Source of the DNA: Micromonospora ferruginea
Lineage (GTDB): Bacteria > Actinomycetota > Actinomycetes > Mycobacteriales > Micromonosporaceae
Length of the DNA: 64,000 nt
NCBI RefSeq assembly: GCF_013694245.2
Contig: NZ_CP059322.2
Location: 2,972,001-3,036,000 of the forward strand
Direction: 5' to 3'
Each line of letters begins with the position of its first letter. Positions within the stretch are counted from its first letter, which is position 1. A program made the position numbers and the translations under genes. Below are positions 25,501-35,076 of this stretch, piece by piece. The notes below the pieces were generated by a model. The model saw only the letters and a program-made list of their open reading frames with translations. It was not told where the DNA came from and searched no databases.

Positions 25501-28500
25501 ACGGTCGTAGTCGAAGACGCGGTCCGGGCTCGTCGCCTCGGCGCCGGCGCCGACCTGCTGGGTCAGCCGGCCGACCTCGTCGTAGCTGTTGGTGACGCTG
25601 ACCCCACCGGGAGACCGCTGCGTGACCGCCCTGCCGCTCGCGTCGTAGCTGACCGTGAAGGTGCGATCGGCCGCGCCCGGGGTGGCGGAGGTGGCCGGCT
25701 CGATGCGGGACTCCGGCAGGTTCCACGAGTTGTACGTGGTGATGAACCGGTTCTGCCGCCCGTCGGTCATCCGGGTCTGGTTGCCGGCGGCGTCGTAGCC
25801 GAAGAAGGTGGTGATGTTGTCGGAGGCGGAGATGGGCTCGACCTGGAAGCTGAGGCGGCCCGCCGCGTCGTATCCGAAGCGGGTCGCAGTCTCCCGGGCA
25901 TCGACCTGGTAGACCACTCGACCGCCCCGGTCGTAGTACCGCTTCTCGGTCCGCAGGGAGCTACCGGTCGCGCTCCAGGAGGTGGTGGTGAACGGTTGGC
26001 TCGCCATGTCGTAGGTTGCGGTGGTGTAGGTGCCGTCCGGAAGGGTGGTCCGGTTCGGCCGACCGATTCCGTCGAAGCCGAACTGGGTCGTCTTCCCGGC
26101 GCCGTCGGTCTGGGTGATCGCCTCCCCGGCCGCGTTGTAGGTGGTGGCGCCGGTGACCCCGTCCGGCGAGGTCTGCGACGCCAGCCAGCCGCCCGGCCCG
26201 TACGAGTACGAGCTGGAGTAGCTGGCTCCGGTCTGCCGCACCACGTCGGTGGACGTCAGGACGCGGCCCATGTAGTCGTAGGTCGCCTCGGTACGTCCGC
26301 CGGTAGGGTCCGTCGTGGACAACCGGTCTCCGGCCAGGTCATAGGTGTAACGGGTGACGCCACCGTCCGGCGCGGTCACCGCGGTGAGCTGGCCCAACTG
26401 GTCGTACTCGTAGTCGGTGACCTTCTCGAGGGCATCCGTCTCGGTCTCGAGCTGCCCCAGCGCGTCGTAGCTGCGCCTGACGACGGGCTCGACGGGGGTG
26501 CCCCCTGGTGGCGTGTAGCTCGGCATCCGGGTCGCGGTGACCCGGCCGGCAGCGTCGTAGTCCTGCACGGTGACGTTGCCGTTGGGGTCCTTGGTCTCGA
26601 CGACCGAGCCGAAGGTGTCGTATCCGGCTGAGGAGATCGGGCGGGCGCTGACCGGTGACGATCCCCCGGTCTCGACGTTGACGGCGGGCTGGACGGTCAC
26701 CGTGGGACGGCCTGCCTCGTCGAACTCGGTGTCCGTGGTGAGGCCGTTGGCGTCGGTGACCGAACGGACCAGGCCGCCGTTGTCGACCGTGTAGCTGGTG
26801 CGCTGGACGGACTCGTTGCCCGCCGGGGCGGTGCCCGCGGTCACCCTGGCGATGTCGCTGTCCGAGAGCAGTCGCTGATAGACGTGGACGTCGTCGATCT
26901 TGCCGGTCCACAGGTCGGCCGGCACTCCGGCGGACGAGCCGGCGCCGATCCGGAACGGCGCCCGCGTGGTGAAGGACCGGGCACCGGTACGGGTGTCCTC
27001 GAGCACCCCGTTGACGTAGAGCCGCATGGTTCCGGTCTTGACGTCGTACGTGCCCGCCAGGTGCGTCCAGGCACCGGCCGTGGGGGTGCTGGTCGAGGTC
27101 GCCGCCACCGTGGTGGCGTCCGGGTCGTCGACCGCTCGCAGCACGAACTTCCATCGGCCACCGTCGAGACGCAGGTCGAAGGCGTCCTGGGCGGTTCCGC
27201 TCCCGGCGAGCACCTTTCGGGTGCCGGTCACGTCCGCCGGCGACGCCCAGGCGCTGACGGTGAAGTCCCGCGCCGCGTCGATCATCGCGGACCGGGTGCT
27301 GAGGCTACCCGCCCCGGAGAGATCCGCCGCCCCGTCGCGGTCGGCGGACCAGGCGACGGTGCCGTTGGCCGTCAACGAGCTGTTGCCGGTCCCGTCGGAG
27401 GTACGCGCCGCGTCGGTGGTGCCGTCGAACTTCCACCGGCCCAGCGGCGCGCCGCCCAGGTAGACGGTCTCCGCCAGCTTCCGGCCGGCCGCGTCGTAGT
27501 GGGTCTGGTAGCGGGCCCAGGTGGCCTCGGGGGTCCAGAGTTGACGGCCGGCCACCTGGCCATCCGCCGAGTACTCGTAGTCCGTGTAGCGCTTGAGCCC
27601 GTTCGGGTCCAGCAGACTCCGGGTGACCCGGTTGGCGGCGTCGACCGTGTTCACCACGGTGGTGGCACCATCGTTGGTGGTACGGGTGGACGGGTTGCCC
27701 GCACCGTCGTACTCGGTGCGCTCGGCCACGAACGTCGCACCGTTGCTCGGGTCCTTCCGGGTCACGGTCGCGGTCAGCCCGTTGTCCGTGTACGTGTACA
27801 CCGTCGACCAGCCCATCGCGTCCGTCTCCGACGCGAGCCGACCCGCCGGGTCGTACGCTCGCGAGGAGAGCACAAGGTCACGGGGCGGCGACGGGTTGCC
27901 GGGGTTGCCGGTCCAGCCGCGCAGCGTGGTCGACACCTGCTGGCCGTTGGCGTCGTACTCGGTGACGACCTCGCCGCCGTCGGGCGCGATCTCCTTCACC
28001 GGCCGACCGAAGCTGTCGTACTCCACCCGGGTCGTCTTCGACCGGGCATCGGTCGACGTCTCCTGCTGCCCTCGACTGTTGTAGGTGGCCGACTCGGTCC
28101 GCGACGCGTCCCCGCCGGTGGCGTCGCTGACCGTCTCGGAGAGCATGTTGCCGTCGTCGTCGTACGTGCTGGTGGTGACCGCGGTGTGGACGGCCCCGGT
28201 TACCCGGTTGGTGACCGCCGGATCGGTGCGGGTCACGACGCGTCCCAGGCCGTCGTACTCGAACCGGGTCACGAGGCCGGCGGGGAAGGTCTCGGTCTTC
28301 TCGGTCTTGGTGAGGACCCGACCGAGGCCGTCGTAGGTGTACTCCGTCACCTTGCCCACGGCGTCGACGATCCGGGCGATGTCCCCGTTGCTGAAATAGG
28401 TGATCCGTTGCCGTGCCCCACCGGGCGAGGTGACGACGGAGGCCAGGCCGGCCGGTGCCACGCCGCCGCCCTGGGCGGGGTCGGCACCGTCGGTGTACGA

Positions 28501-31500
28501 GGTCGCGGTCACCCGTCCCAGCGGATCGGTCACCGAGATCCGGTGGCCACCGCGGTCGTAGCCGTAGCTGGTGAGGAACTGGTTGTCGGTGGCCGACGAC
28601 GAGCGACCGTCGCGGACCGTCAGCAGTGCGTCGTTGCGCGGGTCCGGGCCGCCCGCGCCGAGCTTCTCCTGGCTTCCGGTGGCCCAACCACCAGTTCCGT
28701 TGCCGCGCAGCAGGTAGAGGTCCCGGTCGGTGCTGCCGCGGCGGATCACGTCAGCCTTACGGTCGCCGGTGAAGTCGCCCGGCGAGAGGAGCGCGTCGAA
28801 ACCGGACCATCCGGCGGTCACCAGAACGGAGGTGCCCGTCAACCAGCCGCCGGTGCCGTTGCCCTTGACGATGTAGAGGCCCTTGTCAGTCGACTTGCGG
28901 TAGAGGACGTCCGGCTTCGCGTCCCCGTCGAAGTCGCCCGGCGAGAAGATCAGTTCCGCGCTGCCCCAGCCGGTGCCGACCTGCACCGGCGTACCCGTCA
29001 GCCAGCCGCCGGCGCCGTTGCCCTTCACCAGGTAGAGGTTGTTGTCGGTCGACTTGCGGAAGAGGATGTCGCGCTTGCCGTCCCCGTCGAAGTCGCCCGG
29101 CGAGAAGACCATCTGGGCGGTGGCGCCGAACGTCGAGGTGATCTTGAGGGACTCACTCGACTTCCACCATCCCTTCCCATCACCACGCAGCAGGTAGAAG
29201 TTGGCGTCTCCGGTCAGGTGGTAGATGATGTCCGGCTTGCCGTCGCCGTCGAAGTCACCCGGAGACAGCATCTGGTCGACGGTGTTCCAGCCCGGTGCCC
29301 CGATCTGCACCGGGACGCTGGTCAACCAGCCGCCCTCACCGTTGCCCCGCATGAGGTAGAGCTGGGTGTCGGTGTCGTTCCGGTAGATGAGGTCGGTGTC
29401 GCCGTCGCCGTCGAAGTCACCCGGGGAGAAGAGCAATGACGTGTTGTTCCACATCGCCGGTGTGGTCGAGTTGACGAAGTACGTGTAGTAGTTCGTGGAG
29501 CACTTGTTGGCCGACCGGTCCTGGCAGGTCGTCGAGGAGACGACGTTGCCGCGCGGGTCGTGCTCGGTGGTGGTGACATTGCCGTTCGGGTCTGTCGTGG
29601 TCCGCAGGAACCCGTTGACGTCATAGCCGTACCTGGTGCTGCCACCCAGCGCGTCCGTCTCCTCGATCTTGCGATCGGCGAGGTCGTGGACGTAGCGGAG
29701 CCGCTTGTTGCCCGGGTCGGTCACCTCGTACGTCTTCACCAGTACGCCGGACGACTTCGATCGGGCGGCGAACTGGGCCGCGGCGTCCGCGGCGGTGAGT
29801 TCGGCGCGGTAGTAGGAGACCTCCGCGATGTCACCCTTGTAGTAGCCGCGCGTGTTCGTCGGGGCTGCGGGCCAGGTCGCCGCCTGCCCGGCACCGACGT
29901 ACGCCTTCAGGGCGCCGTAGCTGGCCAGGTTGCCGGCCATCGTGCTGACGGGCACCCCGTCCAGGTAGAGCGTCTGGCTGGTGCTCTTCGCGCTGAGCAC
30001 GGCGTGGTGCCACTTGCCGTCGTTCACCAGAGCCGTCGACGTGATGGGCGTGTTCGCGCCGTTCCAGAACTTGCCGCGCAGCTTTCCGTCCGTGCCGACG
30101 TACAGATTCGGGCTGTAGCCACCGGTCTGCGACGCCGCGCCGTCGACGTCGTTGACCTGCGAACCGAACAGCACACCACCACCCGTGTAGCCGGCGGGCG
30201 TCTTGAACCACAGCGCCACGGACTGCGGGCCGACACCTGGCACGTCCTCGACGGGGAGCTCGACGAAGGAGGAGGTGCCGTTGAAGGTCGCGACGGTGGT
30301 GTCGTCGTCGCCGCGGGCGGGATCATCGAACGGCCCGCCGGGGGTGCCGAGGGTGACCGCGTTGTAGGTGGCGGTCCCCCCGTTGACCTCGTTGACGGCC
30401 TCGGTGGTGCCGCTCTCGGCGAACCGCCAGTAGTCGGCCGGGTTCGCGCCGAGCACCGCCCCGGAGTGCACCGCGTAGGAGCCCGTCACGCTGCCGGCGC
30501 CGACCTTCCAGACTCCGCCGTTCTCGTCCACCACCTGGGTGACCCGCGAGGCCGCCGGATCGTAGGTGACCGTCGCCTCGACGTTGCCGGAGGGACGGAC
30601 GACCGACTCGACCGGCCGAGCGGCGATGTTCGCGCTGTCCAGATCGTTGACGTCGAACCGGCTGAGCGCCCGGTCGAAGTAGGCGACCTCGCCGATCGAG
30701 CCCGGGAAGAAGCCCTTGCTGTTGGTCGGCCGCGACGGCCAGCTTGAGGTCTCGCCCGCACCGACGTAGACGTATTTCGCCAGGGTCGGGGTCTGGACGA
30801 GCGGCTTGGCGAGCGTCGCCTGCGGAGCCCCGTCCAGGTACAGCGTCTGGCTGGTCTTGTCGCCGACCAGGGTGGCGTGGTGCCACTTTCCGTCGTTGAC
30901 GACGCTGCCGGAGACCATCGGCTCGACCGCTCCGGTCCAGAACTCGCCGCGGAGCTTGCCGTCCGTGCCGACGTAGAGCGCCGGCGTCCAGTTCTGCGCG
31001 GCAGCCGAGGTGATCGGCACCGTCTGGTAGGCGAAAAGGGTACCGCCCGCGGTCGAGCCGGCCGTCATCTGGAACCACAGGCTGACCGACTTGTAGCCGG
31101 CGGGGTCCACGTCCTGCACCGGCAGGCTCACGTAGGAGGAGCTGCCGTTGAATCCGGCCGCCGTGGCGGACGAGCCGGGCAACGCGCCGGGCCGGCCGAG
31201 GGTCACCCCGGAGTACGTGCCGTTGCGGATACCCGTGGAGGCGGGCACCCCGTTGGCCGCCGTCGTCCCCGACGACTCGCCGAGCCGCCAGAAATCGCGC
31301 GGGCGGGCGTCGAGCGCCGCCGCCGGATAACGGTTGTTCGTCGCGTACGTGTAGGTGGTGCACCTGGTCGTCGACGTCGGGGGACAGACCTGGGTGAGCA
31401 GGCCATCGGTGTACGCGTAGTTCCACGTGGACGATGTGGTGTCATCGCCCGGGGTGGCGGCGTCCGTGGTCACCGAGAGCACGCGCTGCGCGGCGCCCGT

Positions 31501-34017
31501 GCTCCAGCGCAGCCGCAGCGATCGCCCCGACGAGGTGGTGATGGTGGTCGCCCGCCCCACCACCGAGTCGAAGGTGTAGTGGAAGGTCAGCGTACGGCCG
31601 TTGCTGTCGGTGATGGCACTGATGTCGTACTGGCCGGGCACCGAGATGCCGCCACGGAAGGTGTACGTGGTGCCGTCCTTGTCGACGAGCTCGTAACCAC
31701 CCGGCTGCTCGGTGAAGGTGGCGAACCGGCCCGACGGCGGAACGAAGCTGCCGTCCGGGTTGCGGCCGAACGAGACCACCTGACCGGTCGGGTAGGTGAC
31801 CAGGACGTGCGGCGGTGGGCTCTTGATGGATGACCAGGGGTCCACCACGCGCATGTCGAGCAGGCTGGACCAGCCCTCGCCGAACGCTCCGCGACGGGCC
31901 GAGCGACTGTCGTAGGAGCGCACGATGGACAGGGGTGGGCCGGCGGTGGGCACGGCCGCGTCGGTGGCCGAGAAGGTGTAGTTGCCCTTGCCCGGGTCGA
32001 AGCGCCGCTCGCCGTTCTGCGTCAACTCGCCGGTCAGCAGCGGCTGCTGCGCCCCGGTGCTGAACGACTGGAGCTTCTGGGAGGTGCTGGCCTGATTTCC
32101 GTCCTTGACGATGACGGTCCAGGTGTAGGCCTCGCTCCATTTCAGCTTGCCCGCCGGCACCGCCCACGTCATGTACGGCTGCCAGCCCGACTCGGCGATC
32201 TTCGTGGCGGTGCGGTCGTAGACCAGGAAGTCGAAGCTCAACGCGGAGGGGAACAGGTCCGGGTCAGAGGCGTTGGCCAGCAACTCCGGCGTCAGGGTGC
32301 TCACCTGGTGGCCGTGCGGCGGATATTGGGAGTTCACCTGCGGCGCGACGTTGTCGGTGTAGGTCATCTCCAGGTACGGCGTGAAGACGGCGTTCGGACC
32401 GTTACGCGAGGTGAACCGCTTGAACTGGGGGTTGTTGGTCTGGCTGGTGTTCAGCGCGAGACCGTAGTTGGCGCCGCCGTTGGCCCAGTCCTGGAAAGTG
32501 GCGATCGGCAGATTCACCGTCACCCATTCACCGACGGACCGGTCACCCACCTTGTTGCCGCATGCCTTCGCGGAGTTCGGCGACGCGCGGACCAGTTCGC
32601 TGCCGAGGCCGGGCCCGGCGTACGGAAGGCCCTTGTAGCGGGCGGTCGAGGCGGACCAGCTCGTGGTGAGCGGTTGCACCCAGAATTCCTGAGCGGTGCA
32701 GTTGTACTGCCAGGTCAGGTAGAGCTTCAGCTTGACCGAGCTGAGCTTCTTGTAGTTGAAGGCTGATCCGTAGTTTGAGAAGGCCAGCAGCGAGATCGAC
32801 CGGTGGGTGCCGCTGTCCCAGGTGCCGACAGCGAGGTTGTCGTCCCCGGAATGGTTGGTGTCGTCGCCGTACTGAACGTAGGTGTCATCGGTGGTGTCGT
32901 ATCCGGCGGTGACCGACGGGTCGACCGTGACGGGGAAGACGCGGGCCGGGTCGCGCAACCATTCGGCATCCGCCGTCATTCGCAGGGCCGGCTGACCACT
33001 CTCCGTCGTCGTCAGGTCGTACGCGACGGCGTGCGAGTTGGTGAATTCACCGGACCCCGGTGCCATGTAGGAGTCGTGCATGAAGCCCACCGGGATCTGG
33101 CCGACCACCTCGCCGGACCGATTCCGCAGGGCGACGGAACCGTCCTGCTCCACGGTAGGTGTCACACCCTTCGCGCGGAGGGGGAACACCCAGGAGTTGC
33201 CAGCGGTCACGGAATGCAGGATCAACTCTTCCTTGACCCCACCTGAGCGGACGGTGAGCCGAAGGTCGGTCTCCGGCAGGGCCGCGCGGTAGAGGGCGGA
33301 CGCCCCAGAGATCTCGGCCGCGACCGGAGCCGCCCCCTGGAGGCCGTAGGACAGGGATCGCTCCTCGCCGAGGCCGAGCGTGGCAAGACGTGGATCAGCG
33401 GCGGTCGCCGCGAGATCGGCAGGCAGGGGGCTGGCCTTCTGCTTGAGTCGACCACCCGAGCGGACAAGGGTGCGATCGATAGGCTGCCAGGAGCCATCGG
33501 CGCGGCGGTAGTTGACCGGCAACTCGTGCACCTGACGGGTGACCGAGCCATCGGGGTTCTCGTAGACGTCGGCGCGGGCCTCGGTCTTGTCGGTCGCGCG
33601 TTGGCTGCGCCGCGGGTCGAACCCCGTCCGCCCAGGGATCGACGGTGTGGTCGCCTTTGCCACCTTCGGCGGGACGCGCTTATCAGCCGGAGCGGCCTGC
33701 GGGCTGTGCCCGGGGGCGCGACCGCGACCGCCGTTCGCTGTGGTCTGCGCCGCCGAGGCCTGGTGGGATCGACCATCCGCCCCGCCGGCTGCCCGTTGCT
33801 GCGGACCGTCCGGCCCCGGAGCCGACCAGGCGGCCCGCTGCGGCAGCCAGGACCACAGCCAGGACAGCGGGAAGTCACCGTCAACCGGCACTGCCCCGGG
33901 CGGAACCGCCACCGTCAGTGCCATGACCACCGCGGTGAGGACGGCCAACCGACCCTTGACGCGACGGCTCGGCGTTCGCCGTCGATACCGCCCAGCTGAC
34001 GACAGGCGTCGCGACAT
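22543..34017 (-). CDS. Giant Rhs/YD-repeat polymorphic toxin with PT-HINT and C-terminal toxin tip
   Basis: The 3,824-aa secreted protein is a delivery scaffold for a toxic tip. The ATG at 34017 has GGGGAGG seven bases upstream; it is followed by an Arg-rich N-terminus and a signal/anchor segment. Approximate order by residue: DNRLRE-type beta domain 365-550; DUF6531-like start of the shell ~670; two LamG-like domains 900-1410; five FG-GAP/VCBS-like repeats beginning SPGDFDGDG 1525-1790; YD repeats with a third LamG 1800-3120; RHS core ending DPTGHW ~3240; Trp-rich helical repeats 3240-3360; Gly/Ala-rich hydrophobic stretch 3390-3535; PT-HINT from SCHSFEPGTRVL to VLVHNC 3535-3685; toxin tip 3686-3824. 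The tip has lower GC than the shell and carries HTSLSGGEPVFMAGH and WSGHYSPN. I cannot assign its activity. Confidence 0.93.
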   Translation of the reverse strand: MSRRLSSAGRYRRRTPSRRVKGRLAVLTAVVMALTVAVPPGAVPVDGDFPLSWLWSWLPQRAAWSAPGPDGPQQRAAGGADGRSHQASAAQTTANGGRGRAPGHSPQAAPADKRVPPKVAKATTPSIPGRTGFDPRRSQRATDKTEARADVYENPDGSVTRQVHELPVNYRRADGSWQPIDRTLVRSGGRLKQKASPLPADLAATAADPRLATLGLGEERSLSYGLQGAAPVAAEISGASALYRAALPETDLRLTVRSGGVKEELILHSVTAGNSWVFPLRAKGVTPTVEQDGSVALRNRSGEVVGQIPVGFMHDSYMAPGSGEFTNSHAVAYDLTTTESGQPALRMTADAEWLRDPARVFPVTVDPSVTAGYDTTDDTYVQYGDDTNHSGDDNLAVGTWDSGTHRSISLLAFSNYGSAFNYKKLSSVKLKLYLTWQYNCTAQEFWVQPLTTSWSASTARYKGLPYAGPGLGSELVRASPNSAKACGNKVGDRSVGEWVTVNLPIATFQDWANGGANYGLALNTSQTNNPQFKRFTSRNGPNAVFTPYLEMTYTDNVAPQVNSQYPPHGHQVSTLTPELLANASDPDLFPSALSFDFLVYDRTATKIAESGWQPYMTWAVPAGKLKWSEAYTWTVIVKDGNQASTSQKLQSFSTGAQQPLLTGELTQNGERRFDPGKGNYTFSATDAAVPTAGPPLSIVRSYDSRSARRGAFGEGWSSLLDMRVVDPWSSIKSPPPHVLVTYPTGQVVSFGRNPDGSFVPPSGRFATFTEQPGGYELVDKDGTTYTFRGGISVPGQYDISAITDSNGRTLTFHYTFDSVVGRATTITTSSGRSLRLRWSTGAAQRVLSVTTDAATPGDDTTSSTWNYAYTDGLLTQVCPPTSTTRCTTYTYATNNRYPAAALDARPRDFWRLGESSGTTAANGVPASTGIRNGTYSGVTLGRPGALPGSSATAAGFNGSSSYVSLPVQDVDPAGYKSVSLWFQMTAGSTAGGTLFAYQTVPITSAAAQNWTPALYVGTDGKLRGEFWTGAVEPMVSGSVVNDGKWHHATLVGDKTSQTLYLDGAPQATLAKPLVQTPTLAKYVYVGAGETSSWPSRPTNSKGFFPGSIGEVAYFDRALSRFDVNDLDSANIAARPVESVVRPSGNVEATVTYDPAASRVTQVVDENGGVWKVGAGSVTGSYAVHSGAVLGANPADYWRFAESGTTEAVNEVNGGTATYNAVTLGTPGGPFDDPARGDDDTTVATFNGTSSFVELPVEDVPGVGPQSVALWFKTPAGYTGGGVLFGSQVNDVDGAASQTGGYSPNLYVGTDGKLRGKFWNGANTPITSTALVNDGKWHHAVLSAKSTSQTLYLDGVPVSTMAGNLASYGALKAYVGAGQAATWPAAPTNTRGYYKGDIAEVSYYRAELTAADAAAQFAARSKSSGVLVKTYEVTDPGNKRLRYVHDLADRKIEETDALGGSTRYGYDVNGFLRTTTDPNGNVTTTEHDPRGNVVSSTTCQDRSANKCSTNYYTYFVNSTTPAMWNNTSLLFSPGDFDGDGDTDLIYRNDTDTQLYLMRGNGEGGWLTSVPVQIGAPGWNTVDQMLSPGDFDGDGKPDIIYHLTGDANFYLLRGDGKGWWKSSESLKITSTFGATAQMVFSPGDFDGDGKRDILFRKSTDNNLYLVKGNGAGGWLTGTPVQVGTGWGSAELIFSPGDFDGDAKPDVLYRKSTDKGLYIVKGNGTGGWLTGTSVLVTAGWSGFDALLSPGDFTGDRKADVIRRGSTDRDLYLLRGNGTGGWATGSQEKLGAGGPDPRNDALLTVRDGRSSSATDNQFLTSYGYDRGGHRISVTDPLGRVTATSYTDGADPAQGGGVAPAGLASVVTSPGGARQRITYFSNGDIARIVDAVGKVTEYTYDGLGRVLTKTEKTETFPAGLVTRFEYDGLGRVVTRTDPAVTNRVTGAVHTAVTTSTYDDDGNMLSETVSDATGGDASRTESATYNSRGQQETSTDARSKTTRVEYDSFGRPVKEIAPDGGEVVTEYDANGQQVSTTLRGWTGNPGNPSPPRDLVLSSRAYDPAGRLASETDAMGWSTVYTYTDNGLTATVTRKDPSNGATFVAERTEYDGAGNPSTRTTNDGATTVVNTVDAANRVTRSLLDPNGLKRYTDYEYSADGQVAGRQLWTPEATWARYQTHYDAAGRKLAETVYLGGAPLGRWKFDGTTDAARTSDGTGNSSLTANGTVAWSADRDGAADLSGAGSLSTRSAMIDAARDFTVSAWASPADVTGTRKVLAGSGTAQDAFDLRLDGGRWKFVLRAVDDPDATTVAATSTSTPTAGAWTHLAGTYDVKTGTMRLYVNGVLEDTRTGARSFTTRAPFRIGAGSSAGVPADLWTGKIDDVHVYQRLLSDSDIARVTAGTAPAGNESVQRTSYTVDNGGLVRSVTDANGLTTDTEFDEAGRPTVTVQPAVNVETGGSSPVSARPISSAGYDTFGSVVETKDPNGNVTVQDYDAAGRVTATRMPSYTPPGGTPVEPVVRRSYDALGQLETETDALEKVTDYEYDQLGQLTAVTAPDGGVTRYTYDLAGDRLSTTDPTGGRTEATYDYMGRVLTSTDVVRQTGASYSSSYSYGPGGWLASQTSPDGVTGATTYNAAGEAITQTDGAGKTTQFGFDGIGRPNRTTLPDGTYTTATYDMASQPFTTTSWSATGSSLRTEKRYYDRGGRVVYQVDARETATRFGYDAAGRLSFQVEPISASDNITTFFGYDAAGNQTRMTDGRQNRFITTYNSWNLPESRIEPATSATPGAADRTFTVSYDASGRAVTQRSPGGVSVTNSYDEVGRLTQQVGAGAEATSPDRVFDYDRAGRLTSVSGTTGTNTFTYDDRGLLLSTEGPSGASSFAWSGDRKLARRTDAAGVTTFGYDSAGRPATASNPTTGVATSYTYNLLSQVQTIGYGSGGNVRTLSYDDLHRLTGDVLKTAGGQTVASVGYGYDANGNETSKTTTGFAGSSTNTYTYDLANRLTGWDNGSTPVVYAYDKSGNRVQAGSVTFSYDQRNQLTSSSNGTTYRYTPRGTLASATTAAGEMLTATDAFGQVRSQGLSGGGSQAYDYDGLGRLVRAGFQYTGTGNTLAADGVALYTRDMTDDLVGVRSAEENRYAWTDRHQDVVGQFGGTDPALSGSTAYDPLGRRLAGSGMLGNLGYQSEWTDSSNGRVNMWSRWYNPDTGQFDTRDSATLSPTPTSVTANRFAYADNNPLTVTDPTGHWPNWGNTFSSMKSGLSSAWNSTASSLSSAWHATTSTLSSAWNATTNWASQQWNRAKSWASQQWDRAKNWGSQQWNRAKNWATDTYHKAQKKVDDGRKWLAQKAAEAKRKAQQLASNIKQAGKNMVTKVMSNKLVAKTVNGIADAYKATEKWVQEHKADIAGFIVGAAVGIGCGALIGWTGVGAIACGALAGAAGSLVTGLMNGERGMDLLKTTALGALGGAVGGLGGIVGGRLAAAVGSRLSGFAGTLGGRVLGGAIGGGTADAMTQLATTGRINVTQVALATGVGALAGGLSKGRGSCHSFEPGTRVLMADGTTRPIRDVNIGDRVKATDPTTGKTVAKPVTALHLNRDRDLADVTVSIRPKGKAATQATLKTTQNHPFWSQSGRRWVTAGALAVGTALLSIGASSAAVADVRSHTGAQNMRDLTVADVHTYYVLAGTTPVLVHNCGTEPIKPTRTFRTESAIDNEPQGPLPRSAFNENGRNLADGDHHYVVMRDNSVRSMHSDDMFAIDETSGHTSLSGGEPVFMAGHFQASGGRISEFDNWSGHYSPNNAIPGYRPISDVARAALENNGFPGARSAAWDDITE

Positions 34018-34163
34018 CGACGGACCTCCCCGTATGGTCCAACAGTGACGAGAAGGAATCATGGAGACACGAGCGGTTGCGAGCCAGAGCTGAAGCGCTG
34101 GAGAAGTCGACCTGAGTGGACAGGTCGTCCGGGCTCCCCTTCTGCTATGGAGTGGTCGGGAAG

Positions 34164-34670
34164 CTAGTCCCGCCCTGCCGCCTCGCGAATGGCCGATGAC
34201 ACCGCGCGGCGCACGTCCTGCGACGACCCGCCCAGCCAGGTGACGTTCGGCCGACCCTCCGCCGGCCGGTCACCGACCGCAATGAAGCGCTGGTCGGGAA
34301 AGCGGGCAGCTCCCGCCAGTGCGGCAGATGTCGGCGCGGCACCGGCCAAGAAGACGAGGTCACAGTGGAACTGCGCAAGACTGGCGAGGTAGGTGCCCGC
34401 ATTGTCAGCGGTCTGCGGGCCGATCACGGAGAGATACTCCACTTTGGTCCTGGTCGCGAGCGACGCGTCCTGCATACCGGACCACACCTGCACGGCGAGG
34501 TCCCCGGCCACCCCGCGGTCGTCAGTCAGCAGACAGCTGGTGAAGGCCTTGTACTGGCGGGCGCGCGGCTGCTCCTCACCCTTAGCTGTAATCCAAATCA
34601 CTACTGCCAGCACCGCAACCACCACGGCGACCACCGGGCCCCAACGACGCCACTGGATCGCAGAAGTCAT
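34164..34670 (-). CDS. Small membrane-anchored BMP/PnrA-like substrate-binding protein
   Basis: The 168-aa protein has one N-terminal membrane segment (PVVAVVVAVLAVVIWIT) and an extracellular domain. That domain reads like half of a basic-membrane-protein/PnrA periplasmic fold: TSCLLTDDRG, QFHCDLVFLAG and RFIAVGDRP correspond to its strands. It is too short for a full binding protein. It lies 146 bp upstream of the Rhs gene on the same strand and could anchor, chaperone or protect against it. That role is inferred from position. Confidence 0.7.
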   Translation of the reverse strand: MTSAIQWRRWGPVVAVVVAVLAVVIWITAKGEEQPRARQYKAFTSCLLTDDRGVAGDLAVQVWSGMQDASLATRTKVEYLSVIGPQTADNAGTYLASLAQFHCDLVFLAGAAPTSAALAGAARFPDQRFIAVGDRPAEGRPNVTWLGGSSQDVRRAVSSAIREAAGRD

Positions 34671-35076
34671 CCCCTACCCCTCACTCCCGATGCCGAACTG
34701 CTTCACGGGCAACTCACAGGGGTGAGCGACCGGCGCCGCGCATCCTAGACGAGCGATTCCTCGACCGCTGCCAGGCATCCAGCCGGCCTGGCCCTTCGAC
34801 GTCGATGCGGGCACCCCTGGCCCGCAGTCAACCAACCGGAACCCCGAGAGGGTCCAGCCGACGATCCCGTCGCACGCAGTCGACCGTCGAGCCACACGAC
34901 GTAGCGACAGGCTGCAACAGCTGCAAGCTCTTGACGCGGAATCAAGAGAACACAATGCCGCCCCGTCCAGAACACAGACGAAGCGGCAGGCAAAGGTTTG
35001 CCCGGCGGCACATCGTCGGCGGTTGGGCTGTCCGTTGCGGTCCGTGTCAGACGGGTGGTCCCCGACCGGTTCCTAC
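34671..35076. other. Gene-free interval
   Basis: 406 bp between two minus-strand genes. It should hold the promoter of the BMP-like/Rhs pair. A short dyad CTCTTGA/TCAAGAG lies near 34928-34946. No coding frame here shows the GC-at-third-position bias of the flanking genes. Confidence 0.4.

Noticed and set aside
26884..29439. 851-codon open frame on the plus strand inside the Rhs gene
   Set aside because: It is the complement of YD-repeat coding sequence. In very GC-rich DNA the antisense frame of a real gene stays open; the product is Arg/Gly/Val-rich with no motif.
34928..34946. CTCTTGA/TCAAGAG dyad in the gap before the BMP-like gene
   Set aside because: Only seven base pairs with no second copy; not enough to call an operator.
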